Shown here in pieces: positions 9,118 through 18,209 of a stretch of DNA of 64,000 bases. This DNA is from Gammaproteobacteria bacterium. GTDB taxonomy: Bacteria; Pseudomonadota; Gammaproteobacteria; Thiohalomonadales; Thiohalomonadaceae. The notes beneath the pieces are model-generated. The model was given only the letters and a program-made list of their open reading frames with translations, made no database searches and was not told where the DNA came from. Position numbers and translations under genes: made by a program. The stretch spans positions 124,001-188,000 of the forward strand of contig JALOAT010000002.1 in NCBI GenBank assembly GCA_023228645.1. The letters are read 5' to 3'. Every line of letters starts with the position of its first letter. Positions within the stretch are counted from its first letter, which is position 1.

Positions 9118-10551
9118 ATGCCAAGACGAACCAAGATTGTGTCCACCCTGGGGCCGGCAACCGACGATCCCAAGATGCTGGACAAGATTATCCAGGCCGG
9201 CGTCGACCTGGTCCGCATCAATTTTTCCCACGGCAAACCTGAAGAACACCTCGAGCGGGTGGAAAAGGTACGCAACCGCGCCCGCGCCCACGGCCGTCAG
9301 GTCGGGGTGCTGGCCGATCTGCAAGGCCCCAAGATCCGCATCGAAAAATTCATTGATGGCAAGGTGTTCCTGGAAGAAGGCCAGACCTTCACCCTGGACG
9401 CCGCGCTGGACCACAACCGCGGCGATCACGAACGCATCGGCATCGCCTACAAGCAGTTGCCCGAAGACGTTACGCGCGGCGACACCCTGCTGCTCGACGA
9501 CGGCCGCGTCGTGCTCTGGGTCGACAACGTGGAAGGCCCCGAAGTGGTCTGCCGCGTGGTGGTGGGCGGCGTACTATCCGACCGCAAGGGCATCAACAAG
9601 CAGGGCGGCGGTCTTTCTGCACCGGCTCTGACCGACAAGGACAAGGAAGACATCCGGCTGGCGGCGAAAATGGAGGCCGACTACGTGGCCGTGTCGTTTC
9701 CGCGCAGCGCGGACGATGTCAACGAGGCCCGCGCCCTGCTGCGCGCGGCCGGCGGCCACGGCGAAATCGTCGCCAAGATCGAACGCGCCGAGGCCCTGGA
9801 GGTCATCGACGAGATCATCGCCGCCTCCGGGGCCATCATGGTGGCGCGCGGCGACCTGGGCGTGGAGATCGGCGATGCCGCGCTGGTGCCCTGGCAGAAG
9901 CGCCTCATCAAGCAGGCCCGCACCATGAACCGGCCGGTGATCACTGCGACCCAGATGATGGAGTCCATGATCACCAACCAGATTCCGACCCGTGCCGAGG
10001 TCTTTGACGTGGCCAACGCGGTGCTGGATGGCACCGACGCGGTGATGCTGTCGGCGGAGACCGCCATGGGCAAATACCCGGATAAAGCGATCGCCGCCAT
10101 GGACCGCATCTGCCTGGAGGCGGAAAAGCAGCGCATCGCCACCACCTCCGATCACCGCATCAATACCGAGTTCACCCACATCGACGAAGCCGTTGCCATG
10201 GCTTCCATGTATGTGGCCAATCACCTCCGGGTGAAGGCGATTGCCTCGTTAACCGAATCCGGTGCGACACCGCTGTGGATGTCCCGCATCAGTTCGGGTA
10301 TTCCCATCTACGCCATGACGCGGCATTCCAGTACCCGGCGCAAGGTCACGCTTTATCGCGGCGTGTATCCGGTTGCATTCGACGTCACCACCTCGGACCA
10401 TGCACAGGTCAACCGCGAAACGGTGGATGAATTGGTGCGCCGCGGCGCCGTGCGGGACGGCGATCTGGTGATCATTACCAAGGGCGACATGATGGGCGTC
10501 CACGGCGGCACCAATGCCATGAAGATCGTCCGCGTGGGCGAACTGGTCTAG
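9118..10551 (+). CDS. pyk: Pyruvate kinase
   Basis: Pyruvate kinase converts phosphoenolpyruvate and ADP to pyruvate and ATP, linking fixed carbon to biosynthesis. The 477-residue protein shows the N-terminal TKIVSTLGPAT start, RINFSHG near residue 39, the metal/substrate motif MVARGDLGVEIG near residue 240, and the long ITATQMMESMI...AVMLSAETAMGKYP active-site segment. Only a weak ribosome-binding site is visible, which may reflect coupling to pgk 90 bp upstream. Its presence inside a cbb operon is known in other chemoautotrophic Proteobacteria. Confidence 0.97.
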   Translation: MPRRTKIVSTLGPATDDPKMLDKIIQAGVDLVRINFSHGKPEEHLERVEKVRNRARAHGRQVGVLADLQGPKIRIEKFIDGKVFLEEGQTFTLDAALDHNRGDHERIGIAYKQLPEDVTRGDTLLLDDGRVVLWVDNVEGPEVVCRVVVGGVLSDRKGINKQGGGLSAPALTDKDKEDIRLAAKMEADYVAVSFPRSADDVNEARALLRAAGGHGEIVAKIERAEALEVIDEIIAASGAIMVARGDLGVEIGDAALVPWQKRLIKQARTMNRPVITATQMMESMITNQIPTRAEVFDVANAVLDGTDAVMLSAETAMGKYPDKAIAAMDRICLEAEKQRIATTSDHRINTEFTHIDEAVAMASMYVANHLRVKAIASLTESGATPLWMSRISSGIPIYAMTRHSSTRRKVTLYRGVYPVAFDVTTSDHAQVNRETVDELVRRGAVRDGDLVIITKGDMMGVHGGTNAMKIVRVGELV

Positions 10552-10680
10552 CGAAGAAGGAAAGTCCGCCAATGAACGCGAGTGGCGAGGCGTCGTTATT
10601 CGTGCTCGCTTCCGTTCATTGACAGACATCATCTTTCCGATTTGAAGAAGAACTACTGACATCAACTAAGGAGAATCCAC

Positions 10681-11745
10681 ATGGCCCTCGTATCAATGCG
10701 TCAGTTGCTCGACCATGCTGCCGAGAACGGCTACGGTCTGCCGGCCTTCAATGTGAACAACATGGAACAGGTGCAGGCGATCATGCAGGCCGCCGACGCC
10801 GTCGACAGCCCGGTGATCCTGCAGGGTTCCGCCGGCGCCCGTAAGTACGCGGGCGAGCCGTTCCTGCGTCACCTGATCCTGGCCGCCATCGAGGCCTATC
10901 CGCACATCCCCGTCGCCATGCACCAGGACCACGGCGCCAGCCCAGCCGTGTGCATCAACGCCATTCAGTCCGGCTTCAGCTCGGTGATGATGGACGGTTC
11001 CTTGCTGGAAGACGGCAAGACCCCGTCCTCCTACGAATACAACGTGGACGTGACCCGCCGCGTGGTTGACATGGCGCACGCCTGCGGCGTGTCCGTGGAA
11101 GGCGAGCTGGGTTGCCTGGGCTCCCTGGAGACCGGCAAGGCCGGCGAGGAAGACGGCCACGGCGCCGAAGGCACCCTCGACCACTCCGCCCTGCTGACCG
11201 ATCCCAACGAGGCCGCCGACTTTGTGGCGAAGACCAAGGTGGACGCCCTGGCCATCGCCATCGGCACCTCCCACGGCGCCTATAAGTTCACCAGCAAGCC
11301 CACGGGCAAGGTGTTGCGCATCGACCGCGTCAAGGAAATCCACGCGCGCATTCCGAACGTGCACCTGGTCATGCACGGCTCCTCGTCCGTGCCCGAGGAC
11401 TGGCTCGCCATCATCAACCAGTTCGGTGGCGACATGGGCAAGACCTACGGTGTACCCGTGGAAGAAATCGTGGAAGGCATCAAAAACGGCGTGCGTAAGG
11501 TGAATATCGACACCGACCTGCGCATGGCTTCGACCGGCGCCATCCGCAGGCACATGGCCGAGGATCGCAAGAACTTCGACCCGCGCAAGTACTACAAGGA
11601 AGCCACCAAGGCCATGGCGGGGATCTGCCGCGCGCGCTATGAAGCCTTCGGCTCCGTCGGCAAGGCCTCCAAAATCAAAGTCGTGTCTCTGGAGAACATG
11701 GCTGTGCGTTACGCCAAGGGTGAGCTCGACCCGCAGATCAAGTAA
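10681..11745 (+). CDS. fba: Class II fructose-1,6-bisphosphate aldolase
   Basis: This zinc enzyme condenses dihydroxyacetone phosphate with glyceraldehyde-3-phosphate, or with erythrose-4-phosphate in the Calvin cycle. The 354-residue length fits CbbA-type proteins. Visible motifs are the metal-binding MHQDHGASP, VEGELGCLG with the active-site acid, the HGSSS loop and the phosphate-binding NIDTDLR. A strong AAGGAG site precedes the ATG. It is the last gene of the operon, with an excellent terminator 22 nt after the stop codon. Confidence 0.98.
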   Translation: MALVSMRQLLDHAAENGYGLPAFNVNNMEQVQAIMQAADAVDSPVILQGSAGARKYAGEPFLRHLILAAIEAYPHIPVAMHQDHGASPAVCINAIQSGFSSVMMDGSLLEDGKTPSSYEYNVDVTRRVVDMAHACGVSVEGELGCLGSLETGKAGEEDGHGAEGTLDHSALLTDPNEAADFVAKTKVDALAIAIGTSHGAYKFTSKPTGKVLRIDRVKEIHARIPNVHLVMHGSSSVPEDWLAIINQFGGDMGKTYGVPVEEIVEGIKNGVRKVNIDTDLRMASTGAIRRHMAEDRKNFDPRKYYKEATKAMAGICRARYEAFGSVGKASKIKVVSLENMAVRYAKGELDPQIK

Positions 11746-11767
11746 CTACCGACGTATTCGCTGCAAA

Positions 11768-11799
11768 AGAGAGGCGGCCGCTCGGCCGCCTCTCTTTTT
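11768..11799 (+). terminator. Intrinsic terminator of the cbb operon
   Basis: A perfect 13-bp GC-rich stem (AGAGAGGCGGCCG against its complement) with a minimal loop is followed by five T residues. It closes the tkt-gap-pgk-pyk-fba transcript. Confidence 0.95.
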
Positions 11800-12431
11800 G
11801 GGCGCTTACCGACGTTCCCGTCACGTGACAGACGACGCAACTTCCCGGCCTTGAACCATCAAGGCAAGTCGTTTTGCCGCACCCATGCCGCGCGCTGCCT
11901 GTGGACCCGGTCCAAACCCGGCGCTGTACGTCTCTTCGTCGCCCCGGCCCCCGTCACTTACCTAACGTTCCTGATGTCTTGGCGGGAGCCCATTCCTGTT
12001 GTCGAAATATATTCCTGAATATCTGCCCTGAGCCACGCCCTCTCCGTAACCCACGCCCATATATATGCCGCTTCCGTAGGAACTCGGCCCGCTTTGACGA
12101 GCCGGAGAGCATACGAGCGTAAAGCTCATGCTCGACCATGGGCATGATGGGTTGACGATTCGGCGAGTGGGAAATTCAAGAAGCAGTACCAAGCCGTCAA
12201 CGCTTGTATTTGCGGGGTGTGTCGCCGTTTGTCTGTGAAACTTGCGACACGAAATAATGTGCACGCGCGCACGCGTTGCCCTCGTATCCACTGTGGTCAA
12301 ATTGACGCTTGCGAGAACGGCGTGATAAAACGCCAGTCACGTCAGTTTTCCACCATCTAACGCTCTATTAGTAAAAATAAATACAATGATTTACTAATGG
12401 TTAGTCGAAGCGACGATCATCAGAGGTATTC
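11800..12431. other. Long intergenic region before the sulfide-oxidation cluster
   Basis: This roughly 630-bp stretch has no convincing reading frame. It holds short palindromes (GTCACGTGAC at 11820-11829, ATATTC-CT-GAATAT at 12009-12022) and an inverted repeat at 12367-12398. The last 70 bp are AT-rich and probably contain the promoter of the cytochrome/fcc cluster. A minus-strand frame around 11962-12300 was judged non-coding. Confidence 0.5.
12367..12398. promoter_or_regulatory. Inverted repeat upstream of the tetrahaem cytochrome gene
   Basis: ATTAGTAAA and TTTACTAAT form a perfect 9-bp inverted repeat separated by 14 AT-rich bases, ending 33 bp before the cytochrome start codon. It looks like an operator or promoter element for the sulfide cluster. 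The binding factor is unknown. Confidence 0.4.
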
Positions 12432-13046
12432 ATGTTCAACTCCGGCAAACGGGGCATCTTCAAAACCCTTTCGGTGCGCAACGTCGCAATCACACTAGCG
12501 ATCTTCCTGGCAGGCGGAGCGGCGTTTGTGGGCATCAACGGATTTTTCTCCTACACCAACGAAATGGAGTTCTGCACCTCCTGCCACTCCATGCAGACCA
12601 ATCTCCGTGAACTTCAGGAGACGGTGCATTACAAGAATTCTTCGGGGGTGAGAGCGGTTTGCTCGGACTGTCATGTCCCCAAGGACTTCGCTCCGAAGCT
12701 CCATGCCAAGATCGTCGCTGTGAAAGACATCTATCATGAATTGGTGGGCACCGTAGATACCGAGGAAAAGTTCGAGGCGCGGCGTTGGCGGATGGCAACG
12801 CGTGTGTGGGATAAGATGAAGGCGACCGATTCCCGCGAGTGCCGTTCCTGTCACGATTTCGACAACATGGATTTCAGTGCCCAGGGACGCATGGCGAGCA
12901 GGAGGCACACACGTGCCCAGGCCAAAGGACAGACCTGTATCGATTGCCACAAAGGCATCGCTCACACGGAGCCGCTGCCGCCGGAAGAGTGGGAGGAGGC
13001 CGAGGGCGACGCCGATGCCGAGGAAACTGATACTGGCGACCAGTAA
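12432..13046 (+). CDS. NapC/NirT-type membrane-anchored tetrahaem cytochrome c
   Basis: Proteins of this family pass electrons between membrane quinones and periplasmic partners. The 204-residue product has one N-terminal membrane anchor (about residues 17-39) and four CXXCH haem sites: 48-52, 77-81, 137-141 and 169-173. It ends in a strongly acidic tail (residues 181-204). The family normally transfers electrons from quinol to periplasmic reductases. Beside fccAB it may instead move sulfide-derived electrons into the quinone pool; that direction is inference. An AGAGG site precedes the start. It opens a run with an ankyrin protein and fccAB. Confidence 0.9.
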   Translation: MFNSGKRGIFKTLSVRNVAITLAIFLAGGAAFVGINGFFSYTNEMEFCTSCHSMQTNLRELQETVHYKNSSGVRAVCSDCHVPKDFAPKLHAKIVAVKDIYHELVGTVDTEEKFEARRWRMATRVWDKMKATDSRECRSCHDFDNMDFSAQGRMASRRHTRAQAKGQTCIDCHKGIAHTEPLPPEEWEEAEGDADAEETDTGDQ

Positions 13047-13112
13047 AATGGACCTGTGCCGCCAGCAAACTCCGCAGCCACGCTGCCGACGTGGAAAATG
13101 GGAAAGGATGCA

Positions 13113-14060
13113 ATGATGTCCTGGAATCAGCGGTTTTCTCTCTTGGCCGCGATTGTGTTGTCATTCGCTGCGCATGCAGCGGACATCGACATGCAGTTGC
13201 GCGATGCTGCACTCATCGGCGACGCGGAAGAGGTTCAGCAGTTACTCGACCAGGGAGCGGACGCGAACTTTGCCGGCAGGTATGGAAAGTCTCCACTCAT
13301 GTTCGCCGCCGAAGAAGGCAATACCGAGGTCGTCGAGCTACTTCTGAAAGCCGGTGCCAATGTCAATGCGAGGAGTGTCGTCGGCTGCACGGCACTGACC
13401 CATGCGACAGAAGGCGGGCATGTGGAAGCAGTCCGGGCGTTGCTCGCCAGTGGCGCCCACACCGGGTTGAAGACACGTGTGGGCTGGGACGCGCTCATGA
13501 TCGCGGCGCGTAGCGGCTATGGAGATGTTCTGAAACTGCTCATCGCCGCCAAGGGCAACGTCAATACCTCGGACAAAGATGGCAATACCGCCTTGATGGC
13601 TGCCGCCGAGAAAGGCCACGTGCAAGCGGTGCGCCTGCTGCTGTCGGCCAACGCCGATGTGCATGTGCGGAACAAAAACGGTGAGAACGCGCTCATGCTT
13701 GCCGCAGGTCATGCCGAGCTCGAAGTACTCGAACTGCTGCTGAATAGCGGCGCCAGCGTGAATGCGGCGGATTCCGAAGGTGAGACGGCTTTGATGTGGG
13801 CCATCGAGCGCGACTACATTCACACCGTCGAGTACCTGTTGAAGCACAAGGCCGAGGTAAATCATCAGGATGCGAACGGACGCACCGCACTGATAAAGGC
13901 AGCCATGCGCGGCAACGTGGAAACGGTGAAGTCATTGCTCAATGCAGGTGCGGATCCGTCCATGAAAGATCGGGCAGGCCGCACGGCGTTCGATTATGCG
14001 AAGAACCACAAGCACGTTGACGCGGCGCGCGTGCTTGGCGGGCAGGGAAGCCTGCGCTAA
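13113..14060 (+). CDS. Periplasmic ankyrin-repeat protein
   Basis: The 315-residue product starts with a signal peptide (MMSWNQRF..., cleavage near AHA-AD at residue 22). It is then almost entirely about nine ankyrin repeats, each with a TALM-AAEKGH-like helix start. Ankyrin repeats mediate protein binding, so it may scaffold or chaperone the neighbouring cytochromes. The start was chosen because GGAAAGGA lies just upstream and the signal peptide follows; ATG at 13116 is an equal alternative. It sits 66 bp after the tetrahaem cytochrome gene and 48 bp before fccA, suggesting one operon. The precise role is unknown. Confidence 0.88.
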   Translation: MMSWNQRFSLLAAIVLSFAAHAADIDMQLRDAALIGDAEEVQQLLDQGADANFAGRYGKSPLMFAAEEGNTEVVELLLKAGANVNARSVVGCTALTHATEGGHVEAVRALLASGAHTGLKTRVGWDALMIAARSGYGDVLKLLIAAKGNVNTSDKDGNTALMAAAEKGHVQAVRLLLSANADVHVRNKNGENALMLAAGHAELEVLELLLNSGASVNAADSEGETALMWAIERDYIHTVEYLLKHKAEVNHQDANGRTALIKAAMRGNVETVKSLLNAGADPSMKDRAGRTAFDYAKNHKHVDAARVLGGQGSLR

Positions 14061-14108
14061 ATACGCCGCGGAGGTGTTGTGTCTGTCACGTCGACCCTAG
14101 GGGGGATT

Positions 14109-14699
14109 ATGAAGTACAGAAAAATCATGCGAAGTGCGTTGGTGCTGGGCGGTTTGGCACTGAGTGGAGCCGCGCTGGCCATGCCGAGCGGAGAAATGCT
14201 GGGCAACACCTGCGCTGGGTGCCATGGCACCAACGGCAATACCCAAGGCCCGGGAACTCCGGGGATCGCCGGCATATCGACAGAGTATTTTGTCGATGCC
14301 ATGAAGGCGTACCAGGATGGCAGCCGTTTCGGCACGGTGATGAACCGTATCGCAAAGGGCTACACCGAGGAAGAGATCCACGCAATGGCAAAGTATTTTG
14401 CCGCCCAGAAGTATCGCCCGCTGCCACAAAAGGCAGATGCCAAGCTGGCACGCCTGGGTAAGCAACTGCATGAACGCAGCTGTGCAAAATGCCATGAAGA
14501 AGGCGGCAGCGTTTCTGAAGACAGCGCGATTCTTGCCGGTCAGCCGATGCAGTATCTGCAATGGACCTTCGATGACTTCAACAACAGCAGGCGCGAAATG
14601 CCGAAGAAGATGAAGACTAAGATGCAAGAGGTCCACAAGGCGAAGGGCGACGAAGGCTACAAGGCGCTCGTCAACTTCTACGGCGACCGGGCCAAGTGA
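14109..14699 (+). CDS. fccA: Dihaem cytochrome c subunit of flavocytochrome c sulfide dehydrogenase
   Basis: FccA accepts electrons from the flavoprotein FccB during periplasmic sulfide oxidation. The 196-residue product has a signal peptide (cleavage near ALA-MPS, residue 24) and two CXXCH sites (35-39 and 125-129), one per c4-like half. It lies 14 bp upstream of fccB, which defines it as the cytochrome partner. The arrangement of a small c-type domain repeated twice fits FccA and related c4 proteins. If it did not pair with FccB it would be called a c4-like cytochrome. Confidence 0.88.
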   Translation: MKYRKIMRSALVLGGLALSGAALAMPSGEMLGNTCAGCHGTNGNTQGPGTPGIAGISTEYFVDAMKAYQDGSRFGTVMNRIAKGYTEEEIHAMAKYFAAQKYRPLPQKADAKLARLGKQLHERSCAKCHEEGGSVSEDSAILAGQPMQYLQWTFDDFNNSRREMPKKMKTKMQEVHKAKGDEGYKALVNFYGDRAK

Positions 14700-14713
14700 G
14701 GGGAGCAGAAGAT

Positions 14714-16012
14714 ATGAAAGTTACGCGTCGAGATTTTCTCAAGGTCGGTGGCGGCGCAGCGGCGCTCGCTACGCTCGGCTTTTCCGGCATGGCGCTCGGC
14801 AAGCCTGCCAGGGGCCGGGTTGTCGTAGTCGGCGGAGGTATCGGTGGCAGCACCACCGCCAAGTACCTCCGCATGATGGACCCCGGTATCGAGGTCACCC
14901 TGATCGAGCCCAACAAGCAGTACTTCACCTGCTTCATGAGCAACGAAGTGCTCTCCGGTGAGCGCTCCCTGGACTCCATCAAGTTCGGCTACAACGGCTT
15001 GGCGAAGCACGGCGTCAATGTGGTGCATGACGCCGTCACGGCCATTGATCCAGTTGCCAAGAAGGTCACCACCGCGGGTGGCAAGACCTTCTCTTACGAT
15101 CACGCGGTCGTCTCCCCGGGCGTCTCGCTCAAGTACGAGGCTGTCGCCGGTTACAGCGAGAAAGTGGCGGAGAAGATCCCGCACGCCTGGAAGGCCGGTC
15201 CGCAGACCGCCCTGCTGCGCAAGCAGATCGAATCCATGAAGGATGGCGGCACCGTGGTCATGGTCGCTCCCCCGAATCCGTACCGTTGCCCCCCCGGACC
15301 TTACGAGCGTGTCTCGCAGATTGCTTGGTACCTGAAGAACCACAAGCCGAAATCCAAGATCATCGTCCTGGATCCCAAGGATGCGTTCTCTAAGCAGGGC
15401 CTGTTCGTTGCGGGCTGGAAGAAATACTACGGCTATGAAACCGACAACTCCCTGATCACCTGGGTATCGGGTGCCCAGGGCGGCAAGGTGGAGTCCATCG
15501 ACGCGGGTAACCTGAGCGTGCAGGCGGACATCGAGAAGTTCAACGCGGACGTGCTCAACGTGATTCCGCCGCAAAAGGCGGGCGCCATTGCCTTCGCAGC
15601 GGGACTAACCGAAGGCGACTGGTGCCCGGTTAATCAAAAGACCTTCGAATCAACCAAGCACAAGTCGATCCACGTGATCGGTGATGCTTGCGTTGCCGGG
15701 TCCATGCCGAAGTCCGGTTATGCGGCCAACTCTCAGGCGAAGGTCTGTGCTGCGGCGATCGTGGCGGCGCTGAACGGTGCGGACGCTCCGGAACCATCGT
15801 ATGTCAACACCTGCTACAGCATCATCATGCCGAACGACGCCGTCTCCGTGGCCGGGGTTTATCGCCTGGGCGCAGATGGCAAGATTGCCGACGTGAAGGG
15901 CGCGGGCGGGCTGACGCCCGGCTATGCCGATACCACCATGGAGATGCGCCAGCGCGAAGTGGTCTATGCGCATTCCTGGTTCAAGAACATCACCACCGAC
16001 GTATTCGGTTGA
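14714..16012 (+). CDS. fccB: Flavocytochrome c sulfide dehydrogenase, flavoprotein subunit
   Basis: FccB oxidises sulfide to sulfur in the periplasm and passes electrons to FccA. The 432-residue product begins with a twin-arginine signal (TRRDFLK, residues 4-10) and an FAD loop VVVVGGGIGGS (36-46). Next comes the YFTCFMSNE segment, whose Cys73 corresponds to the residue that covalently holds FAD in Allochromatium. A YRCPPGPYER block follows, supplying a likely redox-active cysteine, and a late HVIGDAC motif binds FAD. The Tat signal implies export folded with flavin. The gene ends the cluster, with a strong terminator after it. Confidence 0.95.
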   Translation: MKVTRRDFLKVGGGAAALATLGFSGMALGKPARGRVVVVGGGIGGSTTAKYLRMMDPGIEVTLIEPNKQYFTCFMSNEVLSGERSLDSIKFGYNGLAKHGVNVVHDAVTAIDPVAKKVTTAGGKTFSYDHAVVSPGVSLKYEAVAGYSEKVAEKIPHAWKAGPQTALLRKQIESMKDGGTVVMVAPPNPYRCPPGPYERVSQIAWYLKNHKPKSKIIVLDPKDAFSKQGLFVAGWKKYYGYETDNSLITWVSGAQGGKVESIDAGNLSVQADIEKFNADVLNVIPPQKAGAIAFAAGLTEGDWCPVNQKTFESTKHKSIHVIGDACVAGSMPKSGYAANSQAKVCAAAIVAALNGADAPEPSYVNTCYSIIMPNDAVSVAGVYRLGADGKIADVKGAGGLTPGYADTTMEMRQREVVYAHSWFKNITTDVFG

Positions 16013-16035
16013 GTTGTTTCGCGGTATCGTTCGAG

Positions 16036-16058
16036 ACGGGGCCTTCGGGCCCCGTTTT
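16036..16058 (+). terminator. Intrinsic terminator after fccB
   Basis: ACGGGGCC-TTCG-GGCCCCGT forms a perfect 8-bp stem with a stable tetraloop, followed by a short T-run. It ends the cytochrome/ankyrin/fcc transcript. Confidence 0.9.
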
Positions 16059-16133
16059 CGTTGTGCGCCGAACAAACACCGCTATCGCTGTCCTTACGAG
16101 CGGCGTTGTCCGGGGATTTAGGGTGTTTTTACT

Positions 16134-16200
16134 TCGCCTTCCGGCACAAGCGGGACCGTATTGATGCCCTGGCATGGACCAGGATTTCGCCAGGGTGACG
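16134..16200. repeat. REP-like element, family C copy 1 (degenerate)
   Basis: The segment has the layout CCTTCCGGCACAAGCGGGA...TGGACCAGGATTTCGCCAGGGTGACG. This matches a common proteobacterial intergenic palindrome in which a CCGGCGCAAGCCGGAATCC half faces a GGACCCCGGCTTTCGCCGGGGTGACG half. It lies between the convergent fccB and LysR genes, next to a second degenerate copy. Confidence 0.6.
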
Positions 16201-16220
16201 AAAAACTGGCAGATATTTTA

Positions 16221-16280
16221 CTTCATCGTTCCGGCGCAAGCCGGAATTCATCTTCGTGGCCCCGGCGTGGACCCGGTATA
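16221..16280. repeat. REP-like element, family C copy 2 (degenerate)
   Basis: CATCGTTCCGGCGCAAGCCGGAATTC with a following CCCCGGCGTGGACCCGG half is a second copy of the element at 16134. A better preserved copy occurs at 49707-49777. The remaining roughly 90 bp to the end of the LysR gene hold nothing recognisable. Confidence 0.6.
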
Positions 16281-16372
16281 GCGAAGCACCGGCAAAGGCG
16301 GACGGCGTCCATTCAGTGACGCGATAGAGAAACCGCCAGTGCGGTGTCTCAACCCATCAAGCGAGCGCCGCG

Positions 16373-17329
16373 TTAGCCAGCACTCTTTTTCTGCGCCCGC
16401 ACGGCATCTAGCGCCACCACCGCCGAGGGTTTGCCAAGCAGTGAGGCGCTTTCTTCCAGCAGGAATGATTTGAACGCCTGCGCGACCACCGACAGTCGTT
16501 TGCCACGGCGGTGTACCACGTACCAATGCCGCAGGATGGGAAACTCGGCCACATCGAGGATGCACAGGCGCCCGAGGGCGAGTTCCATTTCCACCGTGTC
16601 GCGGGACAGCAGACCAAGACCGAGACCAGCCTGCACGCTCTGCTTGATGGCTTCGTTGCTACCCACTTCCATGCCGGTGGTGATATGCGTGTCGTGCTGC
16701 GTGAAAAAGCGTTCCATGGCACTGCGTGTGCCTGATCCGGACTCGCGCACCAGAAAGACCTCCTTCTCGAGCCGTTTCAGCGGAATGGCCTTCTCACCGG
16801 CGAGAACATGGTCGCGCGGCGCGACGATGACCAAGGGGTTCTCCATGAACGCACCCGCCTCCAAGTCCATATCCGCGGGTGGTTGGCCCATGATGACCAG
16901 GTCCACGTCATTGTCGGTGAGCTGCTTCAGGAGCGTTTCGCGGTTGGTCACGTCGAGGCTGACCGTGACGCCGGGAAAGCGTGCGCAGAAGGTGCCGAGC
17001 AGTGTCGGTGCGAAGTAATTGGCAGTGGAGGCGACGGAGATCTTCAGCTTGCCGCGCTCCAGCCCCTTGAGGTTGGCCAACACCATCTCGAGTTCATCGA
17101 GCTGGTGGGTGATCTGCCGGCTGTAGTGGTAAACCTCCTCGCCCGCATCGGTCAGGTAGATCTTCTTTCCGAGCTGTTCGAACAGGCTCACGTCCAGCTG
17201 ATGCTCCAGCTGCTTCACCTGCATGGATACGGCGGGCTGGGTGAGGCAGAGTTCCTCGGCTGCCTTGGTGAAGCTGAGGTGCCGGGCGACGGCAGCAAAG
17301 ACCTTCAACTGGCGAAGCGTGACATTCAT
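16373..17329 (-). CDS. cbbR: LysR-type regulator, CbbR-like
   Basis: The 318-residue product has the LysR N-terminal winged helix-turn-helix (LRQLKVFAAVARHLSFTKAAEEL...TQPAVSMQVKQLE, residues 5-45). An effector domain follows with the MGQPPADMDLEAGAFMENPLVIVAP block typical of CbbR/RbcR proteins. CbbR activates Calvin-cycle operons in response to metabolites such as PEP, NADPH or RuBP. No RuBisCO gene is adjacent, but the cbb operon is about 5 kb away. The internal ATG fits the family start better than one nine codons upstream. It could also regulate the neighbouring sulfide genes. Confidence 0.82.
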   Translation of the reverse strand: MNVTLRQLKVFAAVARHLSFTKAAEELCLTQPAVSMQVKQLEHQLDVSLFEQLGKKIYLTDAGEEVYHYSRQITHQLDELEMVLANLKGLERGKLKISVASTANYFAPTLLGTFCARFPGVTVSLDVTNRETLLKQLTDNDVDLVIMGQPPADMDLEAGAFMENPLVIVAPRDHVLAGEKAIPLKRLEKEVFLVRESGSGTRSAMERFFTQHDTHITTGMEVGSNEAIKQSVQAGLGLGLLSRDTVEMELALGRLCILDVAEFPILRHWYVVHRRGKRLSVVAQAFKSFLLEESASLLGKPSAVVALDAVRAQKKSAG

Positions 17330-17537
17330 GACTGACTTTGCCTTATGTTGATCCAAAGGTTTTTCGATGACTGCATCCGTGCTTTCCTTTGCTCCGAATC
17401 ACGCCCCACGGAATCACCCGAAGCTTTAATAAAGTAGACCATGAGTTACCTGCGTGTTAGCCACCAAGTCTCGTTGTGCGCATGGCAGCACGGAAGGTGC
17501 TGGTTATACTCACTGCAAAGCAGCCAGGCGCCGACTC

Positions 17538-17948
17538 ATGTACAGGAATTTTCCGGTGCTCGAGAGTGAACGGGTGGTCATCAACGCACAGCGCTACAAC
17601 CGGGTTCGCCTCGCGCTGGCCTGGCTGGATAACCCCGCCCGCATCGAGCTCACGGGCATGCACGATCTGGAGCTCATTCTCGACGACAAGACCTGGCTGT
17701 GCGTCGATACCGGCCTCGGCAACCTCCCGGTGCTGGCCTGGAAGGAATTCGAGATCGAGCGGCGCAACGCCTTGCACGAGCCGGTCACCTGCCGCGTGGA
17801 CTACTACAACCTGCATGCCGAGCTCATCCGGGACCGAGTCCTGGAAATCATGGACCGCCTCCTCACGGCCCGGCTGCAGCGTCGCAAACTGGGTCCGCGC
17901 GGTGAGGTGCGGCATCTGTCGGGGCCCCGGCGCAAGCACCTGCATTGA
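17538..17948 (+). CDS. Conserved-looking hypothetical protein
   Basis: This 136-residue soluble protein matches no family I recognise. It has no signal peptide or membrane segment. It begins MYRNFPVLESERVVINAQRY, contains acidic beta-strand-like stretches (LELILDDKTWLCVD) and ends in a basic tail (RLQRRKLGPRG...RRKHLH). Codon use resembles its neighbours and the frame is clearly coding. It stands alone between cbbR (opposite strand) and a methyltransferase gene. Confidence 0.6.
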   Translation: MYRNFPVLESERVVINAQRYNRVRLALAWLDNPARIELTGMHDLELILDDKTWLCVDTGLGNLPVLAWKEFEIERRNALHEPVTCRVDYYNLHAELIRDRVLEIMDRLLTARLQRRKLGPRGEVRHLSGPRRKHLH

Positions 17949-17964
17949 TAAGCAATAGCTTATC
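17947..17964 (+). terminator. Short hairpin overlapping a stop codon
   Basis: GATAAGC-AATA-GCTTATC is a perfect 7-bp stem whose first bases overlap the TGA stop of the upstream gene. Only a broken T-run follows, so termination is possible but weak. Confidence 0.35.
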
Positions 17965-18209
17965 CTTTCGATTACGAATATTGAACGGCAATTATGTTTC
18001 CCCGACCTATACTCAGGCCGTACACCCTTTACGGCGCGCCGGGCTTACCCACCGCTGGGCCGCCGGCGTCAGGTCAAGGCGGAGGGGGGGAAACCACATG
18101 CCTCCTCCCTTCTGCCTCCCTCTTCTTTCCCATTCGTGATCTGTCTCGCTGAATGTGTCGCCGGGACTGAAGCGTTACACTACGCGCCCATTGTCCTGTA
18201 AAGCTGCCC

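Noticed and set aside
11962..12300. A minus-strand frame with Gly/Tyr-rich residues in the gap before the tetrahaem cytochrome
   Set aside because: No ribosome-binding site, no family resemblance, and a composition unlike neighbouring genes; treated as non-coding.
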